The notes under the pieces were generated by a model. That model was not told the origin of the DNA. It was given only the letters and a program-made list of their open reading frames with translations, and ran no database searches. From NCBI RefSeq assembly GCF_006540085.1, contig NZ_BJOG01000001.1, forward strand, positions 620,001 through 684,000: 64,000 bases of DNA. The letters are read 5' to 3'. This DNA comes from Microbacterium oxydans. Lineage in GTDB: Bacteria; Actinomycetota; Actinomycetes; Actinomycetales; Microbacteriaceae. A program made the position numbers and the translations under genes. This document shows positions 44,367 through 56,100 of this stretch, one piece after another (position 1 is the stretch's first letter; the number at the start of each line of letters is the position of its first letter).

Positions 44367-45566
44367 GTGAACATCGTGGTCGGAGTCACAGGCGGCATCG
44401 CCGCGTACAAGACGGTGCATCTGGTGCGCCTGCTCACGAAGGGCGGCCACGACGTGACCGTGGTGCCCACCGCGGATGCGCTGCGCTTCGTCGGGCTGCC
44501 TACATGGGAGGCGATCAGTCGTCACCCCGTGACAACGAGCGTGCACGAGGATGTGGCACGGGTGCGGCACGTGGCTCTCGGTCAGGCGGCCGACCTCGTG
44601 ATCGTGGCGCCGGCGACCGCGAACTCGATCGCGAAGATCACTGCCGGGCTCGCCGACGATCTCCTGGGGACCACCCTGCTCGCGACCGAGGCCCCGGTGC
44701 TGATCGCTCCGGCGATGCACGCCGAGATGTGGCGGAACAGGGCGACACAGGCGAACATCGCGACCCTGCGGGAGCGCGGTGTGCACCTGGTGGGTCCTGC
44801 CGACGGTGAGCTCGCCGGTGGTGACAGCGGTCCCGGCCGGATGTCGGAACCCGAGGAGATCTTTGCCGCCGCGCAGGCGCTGCTGGCTCCCGGTGACCTC
44901 GCCGGCGTGCGGGTGGTGGTCTCGGCCGGCGGCACTCGCGAGCCGATCGATCCCGTGCGTTTCCTCGGCAACCGCTCCAGCGGCCGGCAGGGTGCGGCGC
45001 TCGCCGCGGAGGCGGCCGCTCGCGGAGCCGAGGTGACCCTGGTGTCGGCGAACATCTCGGGTGACGTGCTCGCCGATGTGCGGCATCCGTCGATCCGCGT
45101 CGTCGGCGTGGGCTCCGCGATCCAGCTCGCAGAGGTGATGAAGCGTGAGGCCGCAGAGTCGGACGTGATCGTGATGGCCGCCGCGGTCGCCGACTACCGA
45201 CCGGTCGCGGTCTCGGAGCGCAAGCTCACCAAGGAGGGCGGCGGGGTACCCGCCATCGAGCTGATCGAGAACGAGGACGTCGTCGCAGCCCTGGCCTCTG
45301 CACGTCGCCCGGGTCAGCTCGTCGTCGGCTTCGCAGCCGAGACTCCGGAGGACGAGGCCGAACTGCTCGCTCGCGCTCGCGGCAAACAGCAGCGCAAGGG
45401 TGTCGACCTGCTGGTGGTGAACGAGGTCGGCTGGGAGCGCGGGTTCGAGAGCGCGGAGAATGCCGTGCACATCCTGGGCCCCGGGGGTGCGGTGGCGGCG
45501 ACCGTCTCCGGCTCCAAACGCGCTGTCGCGTCCGCGATCTGGGACGCGATCGGACGGGAGCGCTGA
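44367..45566 (+). CDS. coaBC: Bifunctional CoaBC (phosphopantothenoylcysteine synthetase/decarboxylase)
   Basis: 399 residues. The N-terminal CoaC flavoprotein domain (about 1-180) starts NIVVGVTGGIAAYKTVHLV; the substrate-binding stretch is ATANSIAKITAGLADDL. The C-terminal CoaB domain has VSAGGTREPIDPVRFLGNRS followed by SSGRQG and a lysine-rich end (RKLTKEG). The protein makes 4'-phosphopantetheine from phosphopantothenate and cysteine in coenzyme A synthesis. GTG 44367 gives the family-typical start at the first beta strand; the in-frame ATG 44346 would add seven residues. It is divergent from the NRDE gene and followed by the clpB promoter region. Confidence 0.94.
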   Translation: MNIVVGVTGGIAAYKTVHLVRLLTKGGHDVTVVPTADALRFVGLPTWEAISRHPVTTSVHEDVARVRHVALGQAADLVIVAPATANSIAKITAGLADDLLGTTLLATEAPVLIAPAMHAEMWRNRATQANIATLRERGVHLVGPADGELAGGDSGPGRMSEPEEIFAAAQALLAPGDLAGVRVVVSAGGTREPIDPVRFLGNRSSGRQGAALAAEAAARGAEVTLVSANISGDVLADVRHPSIRVVGVGSAIQLAEVMKREAAESDVIVMAAAVADYRPVAVSERKLTKEGGGVPAIELIENEDVVAALASARRPGQLVVGFAAETPEDEAELLARARGKQQRKGVDLLVVNEVGWERGFESAENAVHILGPGGAVAATVSGSKRAVASAIWDAIGRER

Positions 45567-45607
45567 CGAGGCGGACGGACTGGAGGAGAATCTCGGCGAG
45601 TGCTAAA

Positions 45608-45628
45608 CTTGAGTCAATAAGACTCAAC
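45608..45628. promoter_or_regulatory. HAIR element, HspR operator before clpB
   Basis: CTTGAGT-N7-ACTCAAC, matching the HAIR consensus CTTGAGT-N7-ACTCAAG at 13 of 14 positions. It lies 65 bases before the clpB ATG. The matching repressor, HspR, is encoded at 3354. Confidence 0.92.
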
Positions 45629-45693
45629 TTTGATCCCGTCCTCCGACTTGGTGGGCGGGAGACGACCAGAAGGAGCAACTCCAGGAGGAGCGC

Positions 45694-47916
<2,223 letters not shown>

Positions 47917-47948
47917 CACGCCACGACTGAGCTGAACCGCTCGGACAC

Positions 47949-47987
47949 AGAAGAGGGACCAGCGGGTGATCCGCGGGTCCCTCTTCT
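47949..47987. terminator. Strong hairpin terminator between clpB and the UvrA-like gene
   Basis: Perfect 12-base stem AGAAGAGGGACC (47949-47960) with its complement (47976-47987); the loop contains a further small stem GCGG/CCGC. Lying between convergent genes, it can act on both transcripts. Confidence 0.85.
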
Positions 47988-48006
47988 CGTGGGGTCTCGG
48001 CTTTGA

Positions 48007-48044
48007 CGTGCGGGCTCAGCACTCTCGTGCAGGCTCAGCCGCGC
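48007..48044. repeat. 19-base tandem duplication overlapping the UvrA-like stop codon
   Basis: CGTGCGGGCTCAGC (48007) and CGTGCAGGCTCAGC (48026) match at 13 of 14 bases with a 19-base period. The stop of the UvrA-like gene (48035-48037) is in the second copy and is mirrored in the first. Confidence 0.65.
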
Positions 48045-50311
48045 AGACCGGAGGCCGCGGCGAGTGCGCGACCGGTGAGGGAGTCGTCGTCACGCACGAT
48101 CTCGGACGGCGTCCCGCTGAAGATCAGGCTCCCGCCGTCGGATCCCGCCCCCGGACCGATGTCGATGATGTGATCGGCACGGGCGACCACTCGCAGGTTG
48201 TGCTCCACGACCACCAGCGTCGCTCCCTCCTCGAGCAGGTCGTCGAAGAGGAGGTTGATGGTGTCGACGTCGGAGGGGTGCAGGCCGGAGGTCGGCTCGT
48301 CGAGGATGATGCGGTCCGCCCGGTCGCGGTGCGGATCGCTGAGGTGGCGGGCCAGCAGCAGACGCTGCTTCTCCCCGCCGGACAGCGTGTCGAGCGACCG
48401 GCCGACCGGGATGTATCCCAGTCCGGTGCGCTGCACCCAGGCCAGGGCCTCGACCACGTCGGCATGGGCGGAGAAGAGGGCGCTGACCTCGGCCGGTGGT
48501 GCCGCCAGCACGTCGGCGATCGTGGCGCCGTCGACCCGCACGGCCAGAGCGGTCGGGTTGAAGCGCAGCCCGCCGCACGCATCGCAGGGGAGGGACACGT
48601 CGTCGAGGAACGCGAGCTCGGTCGTGATGTGGCCGCGGCCGCGACAGGTGGGGCACGCCCCGCGGGAATTGAAGCTGAACCAGGAGGGGTCGAGGCCGGA
48701 GGCATCCGCGAACACCGCCCTGACGGTGTCGGCGATGCGAAGGATGCTCAGGGTCGTGGATCGGACGCCGCCGCGCAGCGGTTCCTGTCCGACGACCGTG
48801 AAGTCCGGGTGCTGGCGTGGCAGCTCCGTGGTCGCGAACGAGCTCTTGCCGGAACCGGCGACTCCCGTGACGGCCGTGAGCACGCCCAACGGGATGTCGA
48901 CGTCGAAACCTCGCAGGTTGTGCGAGCGCGCATCCCGCACCGTGATCCGGCCTGACGGTGCCCGTGTCGCTCGACGGATCGGCAACGGCTCGGCGAGCAG
49001 GCGCCCCGTCAGTGTGTCGCCGGCGCTGAGCTCGGCCGGCGTCCCCTCGAACTGCACGAGCCCACCGGCAGACCCCGCACCGGGACCGAGGTCGATGATG
49101 TGGTCGGCGACCGCGATCACCTGCGGGTGATGCTCGACGACGAGGATCGTGTTCCCGGCATCGCGCAGTCGTTGGAGCAGGGCGACGAGGCGCTGGATGT
49201 CGGCGGGGTGCAGCCCGGTGCTCGGCTCGTCGAACACGTAGGTGACGTCGGTGAGCGCGCTGCCGAGGTGTCGCACGATCTTGACGCGCTGCGCCTCGCC
49301 GCCGGACAGCGTCGCCGACTCGCGGTCGAGCGCGAGGTAGCCGAGGCCGACCGAGAGCAGGGCGTCGAGCGCATGACGGATCCCTTCGACCGCCGGTGCC
49401 ACCCGTGGGTCGTCGAACTCCTCGAGCAGCGCGTGCAGCTCGGAGACCGGCATGCGCATCCAGTCCACGATCGAGCGCCCGGCGATGAGGCTGGCCCTCG
49501 CGGCTTCGTTCACGCGCGCGCCGCGGCAGTCGGGGCAGGTGTGATGCGTCACGAGTCGGTCGAGCTCTTCGCGCACGGAGGCTGACATCTTCACCGGACG
49601 CTGCTTGAGGAACACGTCGCGCATCCGCGTGATGACCCCGTCGAAGCGCGCGCTCTGCGGGAAACGCGGGTCGGGGTCCTCGAGCTTGAGCTTGTCGGCA
49701 TAGAGGAATTGGTCCATCTCCTCGGCCGTGTAGTCCTTGAGCGGCTTCTCGCGGTCGAACAGTCCACAGTAGGCGAAGCGTTTCCAGCGGTACACGCCTG
49801 GACGGAACAGGCTGAACCGCACCGGGCCCTCGTCGATGTTCTTCTCGGGGTCGATCAGTTCATCGATGTCGATGTCGTACACCGTGCCGAGCCCTTCGCA
49901 GGTCGGGCACATGCCGGAGGGGTCGTTGAACGAGTACGCGGGGGAGTAGCCGGCTGACGGCTCGCCGACGCGGGAGAAGACGAGGCGCACGAGCGAGGCC
50001 AGATCGGTCGCGGTCGCCACGGTCGAGCGCGCGTTGCCCGTGAACCGACGTTGGTCGATCAGCACCGTGAACGTCAGACCGTCCATCGCCTGCACGTCCG
50101 GAGCGGGCAGCTGCGGCAGTCGCGAGCGGATGAACGTCGAATAGGAGTCGTTCACGAGCCGCTGCGCCTCGGCGGCGATCGTGTCGAGCACCAGCGACGA
50201 CTTGCCCGAACCCGAGACCCCGGTGAAGACGGTCAGCAGCTTCTTGGGGACGTCGACGGAGACGTCGCGGAGGTTGTTCGTCCGTGCGCCGGTGATGCGG
50301 AGCATATCCAT
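48035..50311 (-). CDS. UvrA-like (class II/DrrC-type) ABC ATPase
   Basis: 758 residues. Two ABC ATPase halves of the UvrA type: Walker [11 protein letters not shown] near residue 31 and [10 protein letters not shown], signatures [13 protein letters not shown] and [13 protein letters not shown], and two CxxC zinc modules ([13 protein letters not shown] and [14 protein letters not shown]). It is about 190 residues shorter than true UvrA and seems to lack the UvrB-binding and full insertion domains. Such UvrA paralogues are linked to drug resistance or DNA-intercalator tolerance rather than to excision repair. ATG 50311 is chosen; GTG 50317 and ATG 50305 are alternatives with no clear ribosome site. 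Stand-alone gene between two terminators. Confidence 0.9.
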   Translation of the reverse strand: MDMLRITGARTNNLRDVSVDVPKKLLTVFTGVSGSGKSSLVLDTIAAEAQRLVNDSYSTFIRSRLPQLPAPDVQAMDGLTFTVLIDQRRFTGNARSTVATATDLASLVRLVFSRVGEPSAGYSPAYSFNDPSGMCPTCEGLGTVYDIDIDELIDPEKNIDEGPVRFSLFRPGVYRWKRFAYCGLFDREKPLKDYTAEEMDQFLYADKLKLEDPDPRFPQSARFDGVITRMRDVFLKQRPVKMSASVREELDRLVTHHTCPDCRGARVNEAARASLIAGRSIVDWMRMPVSELHALLEEFDDPRVAPAVEGIRHALDALLSVGLGYLALDRESATLSGGEAQRVKIVRHLGSALTDVTYVFDEPSTGLHPADIQRLVALLQRLRDAGNTILVVEHHPQVIAVADHIIDLGPGAGSAGGLVQFEGTPAELSAGDTLTGRLLAEPLPIRRATRAPSGRITVRDARSHNLRGFDVDIPLGVLTAVTGVAGSGKSSFATTELPRQHPDFTVVGQEPLRGGVRSTTLSILRIADTVRAVFADASGLDPSWFSFNSRGACPTCRGRGHITTELAFLDDVSLPCDACGGLRFNPTALAVRVDGATIADVLAAPPAEVSALFSAHADVVEALAWVQRTGLGYIPVGRSLDTLSGGEKQRLLLARHLSDPHRDRADRIILDEPTSGLHPSDVDTINLLFDDLLEEGATLVVVEHNLRVVARADHIIDIGPGAGSDGGSLIFSGTPSEIVRDDDSLTGRALAAASGLRG

Positions 50312-50322
50312 CCGCACACGCT

Positions 50323-50355
50323 AACGGGGCCCCCGGACAAACCGGAGACCCCGTT
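50323..50355 (-). terminator. Hairpin terminator after the nitroreductase frame
   Basis: AACGGGG (50323-50329) pairs with CCCCGTT (50349-50355), with an inner CCGG/CCGG pairing. It separates the nitroreductase stop (50376) from the UvrA-like start. Confidence 0.6.
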
Positions 50356-50375
50356 GACGGCGTCGGCGGGAGCGG

Positions 50376-50963
50376 TCAGGCGCTGAGGACGACCGTCTCG
50401 TCGATGGGGCGACGCACGCGCGGGGCGACCTCGCGCTGCTGCAGCACCTCGGGCAGGGCCTCGATGTCGCCGAACTCGCCGACGGCGAAGACCGTGACCG
50501 GCACGAACCGGGCCTCGAGGTCGGCGAACTCACGGACCACCTCGGGGTCGAAGCCGCTCATCTGGTGCACGAGCAGGCCGTCGTGGTGGGCCTGCACCGA
50601 GAAGTGCGCGACCGCCTGGCCGAGGTCGTAGAGTGCGTGCGTGATGGGGGTGCCATCGGCGGTGGCGGTCTCCGCGATCGCGACGACGAGAACCGCGGCG
50701 TTGCCGGCCCATGCCTGGTTGAAGCCCATCAGGGCGTCGACGACCTGGGCGTGGAGTGCAGTGCCGCGACGGGCGACGATGAAGCGCCAGGGCTGGATGT
50801 TGTTGGCGGACGGGCTCCAGCGGGCGGCCTCGAGGGCGGTCGCGAGCTTGGCCTCGTCGATCGAGTTCTGCGCGTCGAAGGCGCGGGGGCTCCAGCGGCC
50901 GGCGAGGACGTCGAGGACGGGGTGCTCGGTCGGGGCGGTGCGGTCGATCACGGGGGTGCTCAC
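50376..50963 (-). CDS. Nitroreductase family protein (alternative separate start)
   Basis: 195 residues from GTG 50963, which follows CCGAAAGGCAC, a plausible ribosome site. The sequence has the flavin-binding nitroreductase pattern: VLAGRWSPRAFD near residue 20, AARWSPSANNIQPWRFIVARR (core SPSANNIQPWRF) and YDLGQAVAHFSVQAHHDGL (core DLGQAVAHFSVQA). NAD(P)H-dependent FMN enzymes of this group reduce nitro compounds, quinones or enones. The upstream sequence contains an AT-rich palindromic block (51025-51042) unlike its surroundings, which may be a promoter/operator of this gene. It is in the same frame as the upstream transporter. Confidence 0.8.
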   Translation of the reverse strand: MSTPVIDRTAPTEHPVLDVLAGRWSPRAFDAQNSIDEAKLATALEAARWSPSANNIQPWRFIVARRGTALHAQVVDALMGFNQAWAGNAAVLVVAIAETATADGTPITHALYDLGQAVAHFSVQAHHDGLLVHQMSGFDPEVVREFADLEARFVPVTVFAVGEFGDIEALPEVLQQREVAPRVRRPIDETVVLSA

Positions 50964-52022
50964 AGAAGTGCCTTTCGGAAGGAGTGGATCGGACTCCTTC
51001 GTCCGGGTACACGGGAGCCAACAGATGTATGTGCATGCATATTCCCGGATCGTCCGGATGCCCTCGATGGCCGAATCCCGCAGCGACCGGATGCCGATCG
51101 CGGTGACGAACAGCGTGACGGCGATCGCGAGCGCCACGGCCACGGGGCCGGCGGACGACACCTCGGCGACGTCGAGCCAGGCGATCGTGTAGGTCGCGAC
51201 GGCCGCGACCGGGAAGGTGAACGACCAGAAGCCGAGTGTGAAGGGGAGCCGACGGTAACGCGGGATGGTGGCGACCTGCGCGGCGACGAGGAGCGTCATG
51301 AGACCGGCGAACGCGAACGAGAGCGGCGATGCGATGCCGTCGGTCAGGGCGAAGAGCGCGAGTCCGCCGACGGCCGGCGGGGCCATCAGCACCGCCAGGC
51401 TGGGGGTGAGCGCATCCGGCAGCGGGGGGCCGGCGACCAGGCGCACGAGCACGAGCGTCGTCATCACGACCCAGAAGAGGCATCCGACGCCGAACGCCGC
51501 CAATCCGAGCCCCGGCAGCCCGAGTGCCTCCGCGGCGGTCGCGGTGATGAATCCGCCGGCGACCGGCGGCAGGATGTACCCGCCGTGGATCGCGGCGAGC
51601 TCGATCCGGCCGGCCATCCAGGTGCTCACCAGCCAGCCCGCCCACACCGCGGTGCTGGTCATCGAGGCGATCACGATCGTTGAGCCCGCGACGGGGAGCG
51701 AGGGAAGCAGCCGGATGCCGATGAGCATCCCTACCAGAGGGAGGATCGCGGCGAACGGTGCCTGCACGGGGTCGCGGAGCTGCGCGCGCAGAGGTGTGCC
51801 GCTGCGCACGCCTCTCACGGTGTGCGCGGCGAGCAGTCCGATCGTCGCCATCGCCGACAGGCCCCAGAAGGCAGGGGCGACGGAAGCGGGCACCGGGGCG
51901 ACGGCGGTGGCCGCCGACCAGGTCGACGCGACGCCGGCGAGGCCCAGCGCGATCGCCAGAGTGCTCAGCGGGATCCGTGCGGGAGGATTCCGGCCGGAGC
52001 GGGTGCGAGTGGAAGAGGACAT
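50376..52022 (-). CDS. Continuous frame: SLAC1/TDT-type transporter followed by nitroreductase
   Basis: 548 codons with no internal stop. Residues 1-325 are a multi-helix transporter of the tellurite-resistance/dicarboxylate (TehA/SLAC1) type, with about ten hydrophobic helices and blocks such as IHGGYILPPVAGGF and FTLGFWSFTFPVAAVATY. Residues about 330-353 (TIREYACTYICWLPCTRTKE and a few more) do not look like protein; they are read from an AT-richer intergenic-type stretch containing TGCATGCA (51032-51039) and a ribosome site. The remaining 195 residues are the nitroreductase listed separately. Either the transporter has lost its stop codon and yields a fusion, or the two are translated apart. 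Start ATG 52022. The putative ligand of the transporter is unknown. Confidence 0.72.
   Translation of the reverse strand: MSSSTRTRSGRNPPARIPLSTLAIALGLAGVASTWSAATAVAPVPASVAPAFWGLSAMATIGLLAAHTVRGVRSGTPLRAQLRDPVQAPFAAILPLVGMLIGIRLLPSLPVAGSTIVIASMTSTAVWAGWLVSTWMAGRIELAAIHGGYILPPVAGGFITATAAEALGLPGLGLAAFGVGCLFWVVMTTLVLVRLVAGPPLPDALTPSLAVLMAPPAVGGLALFALTDGIASPLSFAFAGLMTLLVAAQVATIPRYRRLPFTLGFWSFTFPVAAVATYTIAWLDVAEVSSAGPVAVALAIAVTLFVTAIGIRSLRDSAIEGIRTIREYACTYICWLPCTRTKESDPLLPKGTSVSTPVIDRTAPTEHPVLDVLAGRWSPRAFDAQNSIDEAKLATALEAARWSPSANNIQPWRFIVARRGTALHAQVVDALMGFNQAWAGNAAVLVVAIAETATADGTPITHALYDLGQAVAHFSVQAHHDGLLVHQMSGFDPEVVREFADLEARFVPVTVFAVGEFGDIEALPEVLQQREVAPRVRRPIDETVVLSA
51025..51042 (-). promoter_or_regulatory. 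AT-rich palindromic block before the nitroreductase
   Basis: ATGTATGTGCATGCATAT on the + strand contains the palindrome TGCATGCA. It is about 60 bases upstream of the nitroreductase GTG and markedly AT-rich against a background near 70% GC; possible operator or promoter. Confidence 0.4.
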
Positions 52023-52099
52023 GTCGAGGTAACCTCTGACATTTTACTCCGGGGTTCACGAAGGCGGCGCGGATGCCGAAGGCGGCGCAGACCCCGAGG

Positions 52100-53008
52100 C
52101 TAGGCGGCGAGGTCGTGCGAGGCCGCGTCGGCGAGTGCGCTGCGCACGGCGCGGATCGAGGGAGCGTCCGCAGACACACGCCTCGCGGAGGAGAAGATCT
52201 CGCGCCGAGGCTCCTGCGGCAGCGGTGCCAGGTCGACCGTCGGGGTGTCACCCGCCCACACGAGCTCCGGCAGCAGTCCCACTGCGAGTCCGGCATGGAT
52301 CAGCCGCACGTGGGCGGTGAGGTCGGCGATCTCGAAGCGCACATCGGGCTCGAACCCGGCGGTGCGGCACAGCTGCTCCGCCCAGGCGCGCGACGCGGTG
52401 CCGGCAGGTTCCAGCACCCAGGGTTCGTCGCGGGTCGACCACAGCGCGGCGACGGCGTCGGCGTGCGCGGGGGTCCCTGGCCGCCGCGCGAGGGCGATCG
52501 CGTCGTGTGCGAGCGCCACCCGGTCGAGGTCGGCGTGGATCGGGCGTGTGCGGCCCGGGTACTGCTCGGCGAGGATGAGGTCGAAGTCGCGGCTGGACAC
52601 TCCGACGAGTCCGGTCTCCGGGTCGGACTCCGTGACCTCCACTCGCAGGGCGGGATGACGTTCCTTGAGGGCTTCGAGCCCGCGGGGCAGGAGCGAGTGT
52701 GCCGTGGACTGGAAGACCGCGATGCGCACGGTGCCCGTGACCTCGGTCAGGGACTCGGCGACGGCGACCTGGGCGTGCTCGAGCTGGTCGAGGATGCCGA
52801 TGGCCTCGGCGACGAGCACGTTCCCCTGCGGCGTGAACTGCACCCCGCGCCCGACCCGGCGCAGCAGCGGCACGCCCACGTCGCGCTCCAGCGCACTGAG
52901 CTGCTGCGACACCGATGCCTTGCTGTAGGACAGGGCGTCGGCGACGGCCGACAGTGTCCCGCGACGCGACAGCTCCACCAGCATCCGCAGTCTGTTCACG
53001 TCGAGCAC
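52100..53008 (-). CDS. LysR-family transcriptional regulator, probable putA activator
   Basis: 302 residues. The N-terminal winged helix is LRMLVELSRRGTLSAVADAL with SYSKASVSQQLSALERDVG (core SKASVSQQLSALE); the C-terminal two-lobed effector domain starts TVRIAVFQSTAHSLLP. It is divergent from putA, and the 147-base gap holds a 7-3-7 inverted repeat (53036-53052). By position it should control proline use. The PutA encoded here has no ribbon-helix-helix domain of its own, which makes a separate regulator expected. Just after its stop there are two further imperfect copies of CGAAGGCGGCGC. Confidence 0.9.
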   Translation of the reverse strand: MLDVNRLRMLVELSRRGTLSAVADALSYSKASVSQQLSALERDVGVPLLRRVGRGVQFTPQGNVLVAEAIGILDQLEHAQVAVAESLTEVTGTVRIAVFQSTAHSLLPRGLEALKERHPALRVEVTESDPETGLVGVSSRDFDLILAEQYPGRTRPIHADLDRVALAHDAIALARRPGTPAHADAVAALWSTRDEPWVLEPAGTASRAWAEQLCRTAGFEPDVRFEIADLTAHVRLIHAGLAVGLLPELVWAGDTPTVDLAPLPQEPRREIFSSARRVSADAPSIRAVRSALADAASHDLAA

Positions 53009-53035
53009 GGCGGGTCCTTCGTTCGGCGCCTATCG

Positions 53036-53052
53036 TTCAGTGGAACTGAACA
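53036..53052. promoter_or_regulatory. Inverted repeat between lysR and putA
   Basis: GTTCAGT-GGA-ACTGAAC, a perfect 7-base inverted repeat with a 3-base centre, typical in size for a LysR operator, midway in the divergent promoter region. Confidence 0.65.
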
Positions 53053-53155
53053 GAATCCACGCAAATCGGTTGATAGACGGAGCCTACCGAGCGGCAGGAC
53101 AATGATCCAGCCGCACACGAAATCCCGGTGTGCGCTCTCTTGGAAGGTCCCACCG

Positions 53156-56100
53156 ATGCCTGTCGCCGCCGACACCACCACCCCCCGCACCGAAGACGTC
53201 GCCGCCCTGGTGCAGCGCTGGCTCGCCGAGAGCGAGACCCACCCCGTCGAGCCGGCCGCCCAGCGCCTCTCCGAGGTGCTCAAGGACCCGAACGGACTCG
53301 CGTTCACGGTCGGCTTCGTCGACGGCGTCATGCGCCCGGAAGACCTGCGCGTCGCCGGCCGCAAGCTCGCCGAGCTGAGCGACATCACCCCGTCGCTGCT
53401 GCCCGGATACCTGCGCGCCGCGATCAAGACCGGCGGCTTCTGGGCGCCGAAGCTCCCCGGCGTTGTCGTGCCGATCTCGCGCCGCGTGCTGCGCGCCATG
53501 GTCGGGCACCTCGTACTCGACGCCACTCCGTCCAAGCTCGGCCCCGCCATCGCGAAGCTGCGCAAGAGTGGCAACCGCCTGAACCTCAACCTGCTCGGCG
53601 AGGCCGTGCTCGGAGAGCGGGAAGCCGGACACCGGCTGCAGGGCACCCGTGACTTCCTGGCCCGCGACGACGTCGACTACGTGTCGATCAAGGTCTCCAG
53701 CGTCGTGAGCCAGCTGTCGATGTGGTCGTTCGACGAGGCCGTGGCGGACGTCGTGGAGAAGCTCACCCCGCTCTACGAGCTCGCCGCGCGTGCCGAGGCC
53801 AAGGGCAAGGCCAAGTTCATCAACCTCGATATGGAGGAGTACCGCGACCTCGACCTGACGATCGCGGCCTTCACGAGCATCCTCGACCAGCCGGGCTTGG
53901 AGAACCTCGAAGCCGGCATCGTGCTGCAGGCGTACCTCCCCGACGCGCTCGGCGCGATGCAGCACCTGCAGGAGTGGGCAGCCGCCCGTCGTGCGAAGGG
54001 CGGAGCGCCGATCAAGGTGCGCGTGGTCAAGGGCGCGAACCTGGCGATGGAAGAGGTCGACGCCGCGATCCATGGCTGGCCGCTCGCGACCTACGGCACC
54101 AAGCAGGACTCCGACACCAACTACAAGCGGGTGCTCGACTGGGCGATGACGCCCGAGCGCCTGGACGCCGTGCGCATCGGCATCGCCGGCCACAACCTGT
54201 TCGACATCGCCTACACCTGGCTGCTCGCACAGGCCCGCGGGGTGGCAGACCCGACCGGCGCCGATCCCCTCGTCGAGTACGAGATGCTGCTGGGCATGGC
54301 GACAGGTCAGGCCGAAGCCGTCCGCAAGGACGTCGGCCGTCTGCTGCTCTACACGCCGGTCGTGAACCCGGCGGAGTTCGACGTGGCGATCGCGTACCTG
54401 GTGCGCCGCCTCGAGGAGAACGCCAGCCCGGAGAACTTCATGTCGGCGGTGTTCGAACTGGCCTCCAACCCCACGCTCCTCACCCGGGAGCGGGAGCGCT
54501 TCGAGCGTTCGCTTGCCGCGCTCGCGAACGACGATCCGCAGTACGTCCCCGCCGCCCATCGGGTGCAGGATCGGACAGCTGAGGCTCCCGTGGGAACGAC
54601 CACGGGCTTCGCGAACCAGGCCGACACTGACCCCGCCATCGCGGCGAACCGTGCCTGGGGTCGCGAGATCCTGAGCCGTTCGGTCGGCTCGACGCTGGGT
54701 CTGGACAGCATCGCGCTGGCCAAGGTCGAGACGGACGCCGAACTCGACGGCATCTTCACCGCAGCGACCGCCGCCGCCGAGAAGTGGGCAGCGCTGCCGG
54801 CCGCCGACCGTGCCGCCGTGCTGCACCGCGCCGGCGACGAGCTCGCCGCGCGCCGTGGTCAGCTCATCGAGATCATGGCCCACGAGGCGGGCAAGACCAT
54901 TGCCGAAGCCGACCCCGAGATCAGCGAGGCCATCGACTTCGCGCACTACTACGCCGAGCGCGCGAAGGACCTGGAGACCGTCTCCGGTGCCGAGTTCGTG
55001 CCGTCGAAGGTCACCGTGGTCACTCCTCCCTGGAACTTCCCGGTGGCGATCCCCGCCGGCGGTGTGCTCGCGGGCCTGGCCTCGGGCTCTGCCGTGATCA
55101 TCAAGCCGGCCAAGCTCACCCAGCGCTGTGGCGCCGTGATGGTCGAGGCACTGTGGGCCGCCGGTGTGCCTCGGGACCTGCTCGCGCTCGTCGACCTCGC
55201 GTCGCGCGACCTGGGCACGCGCCTCGTCGCCGGCCCCGCGGTGGATCGCGTGATCCTCACCGGGGCGTATGAGACGGCGCAGCTGTTCCGCTCGTTCCGC
55301 TCCGACCTGCCGCTGCTCGCCGAGACCAGCGGGAAGAACGCGATCATCGTCACCCCCTCAGCCGACCTCGATCTCGCGGCCGCCGACGTGGCCCGCAGCG
55401 CGTTCGGCCACGCAGGGCAGAAGTGCTCCGCCGCGTCGCTCGCGATCCTCGTCGGATCCGTCGCCGACTCGAAGCGGTTCGAGCGTCAGCTGGTGGATGC
55501 GGTGACCTCGATGCGCGTCGGCCTGCCCGACGACCCGGCCACGCAGATGGGTCCGATCATCGAGCCCGCGAACGGCAAGCTGCTCGCCGCGCTCACGAAG
55601 CTCGAGAAGGGCGAGCGCTGGCTGGTCGAGCCGCGCAAGCTCGACGACGAGGGCAAGCAGTGGACGCCCGGCGTGAAGACCGGTGTGCGCGAGGGGTCGT
55701 ACTTCCACCTCACCGAGTTCTTCGGCCCGGTGCTCGGCATCATGCACGCCAAGGATCTGGACGAGGCGCTGCGCCTGCAGAACGCGGTCGACTACGGTCT
55801 CACGGCCGGCATCCACTCGCTCGACTCCGACGAGGTCGCCACCTGGCTCGACCGTGTCGAGGCCGGCAACCTCTACGTGAACCGCGGCATCACCGGGGCG
55901 ATCGTGCAGCGTCAGCCGTTCGGCGGCTGGAAGCGCTCGGCGGTCGGCGCCGGAGCCAAGGCCGGTGGCCCGAACTACCTCTTCGGTCTCGGCGAGTGGG
56001 CTCCTGCGGAGCTTCCGGCCGCGGCGCCGGGTGCGGCCGTCGTCCCCGTCGTGCGGGCACTGCTGGAGGCGGCGTCCTCCGAGGTGGACGCGACCGAGGC

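Noticed and set aside
52073..53155. Extension of the putA frame upstream to 52073
   Set aside because: It would lie antisense to the LysR gene and cross the promoter region; Arg/His-rich non-protein-like sequence.
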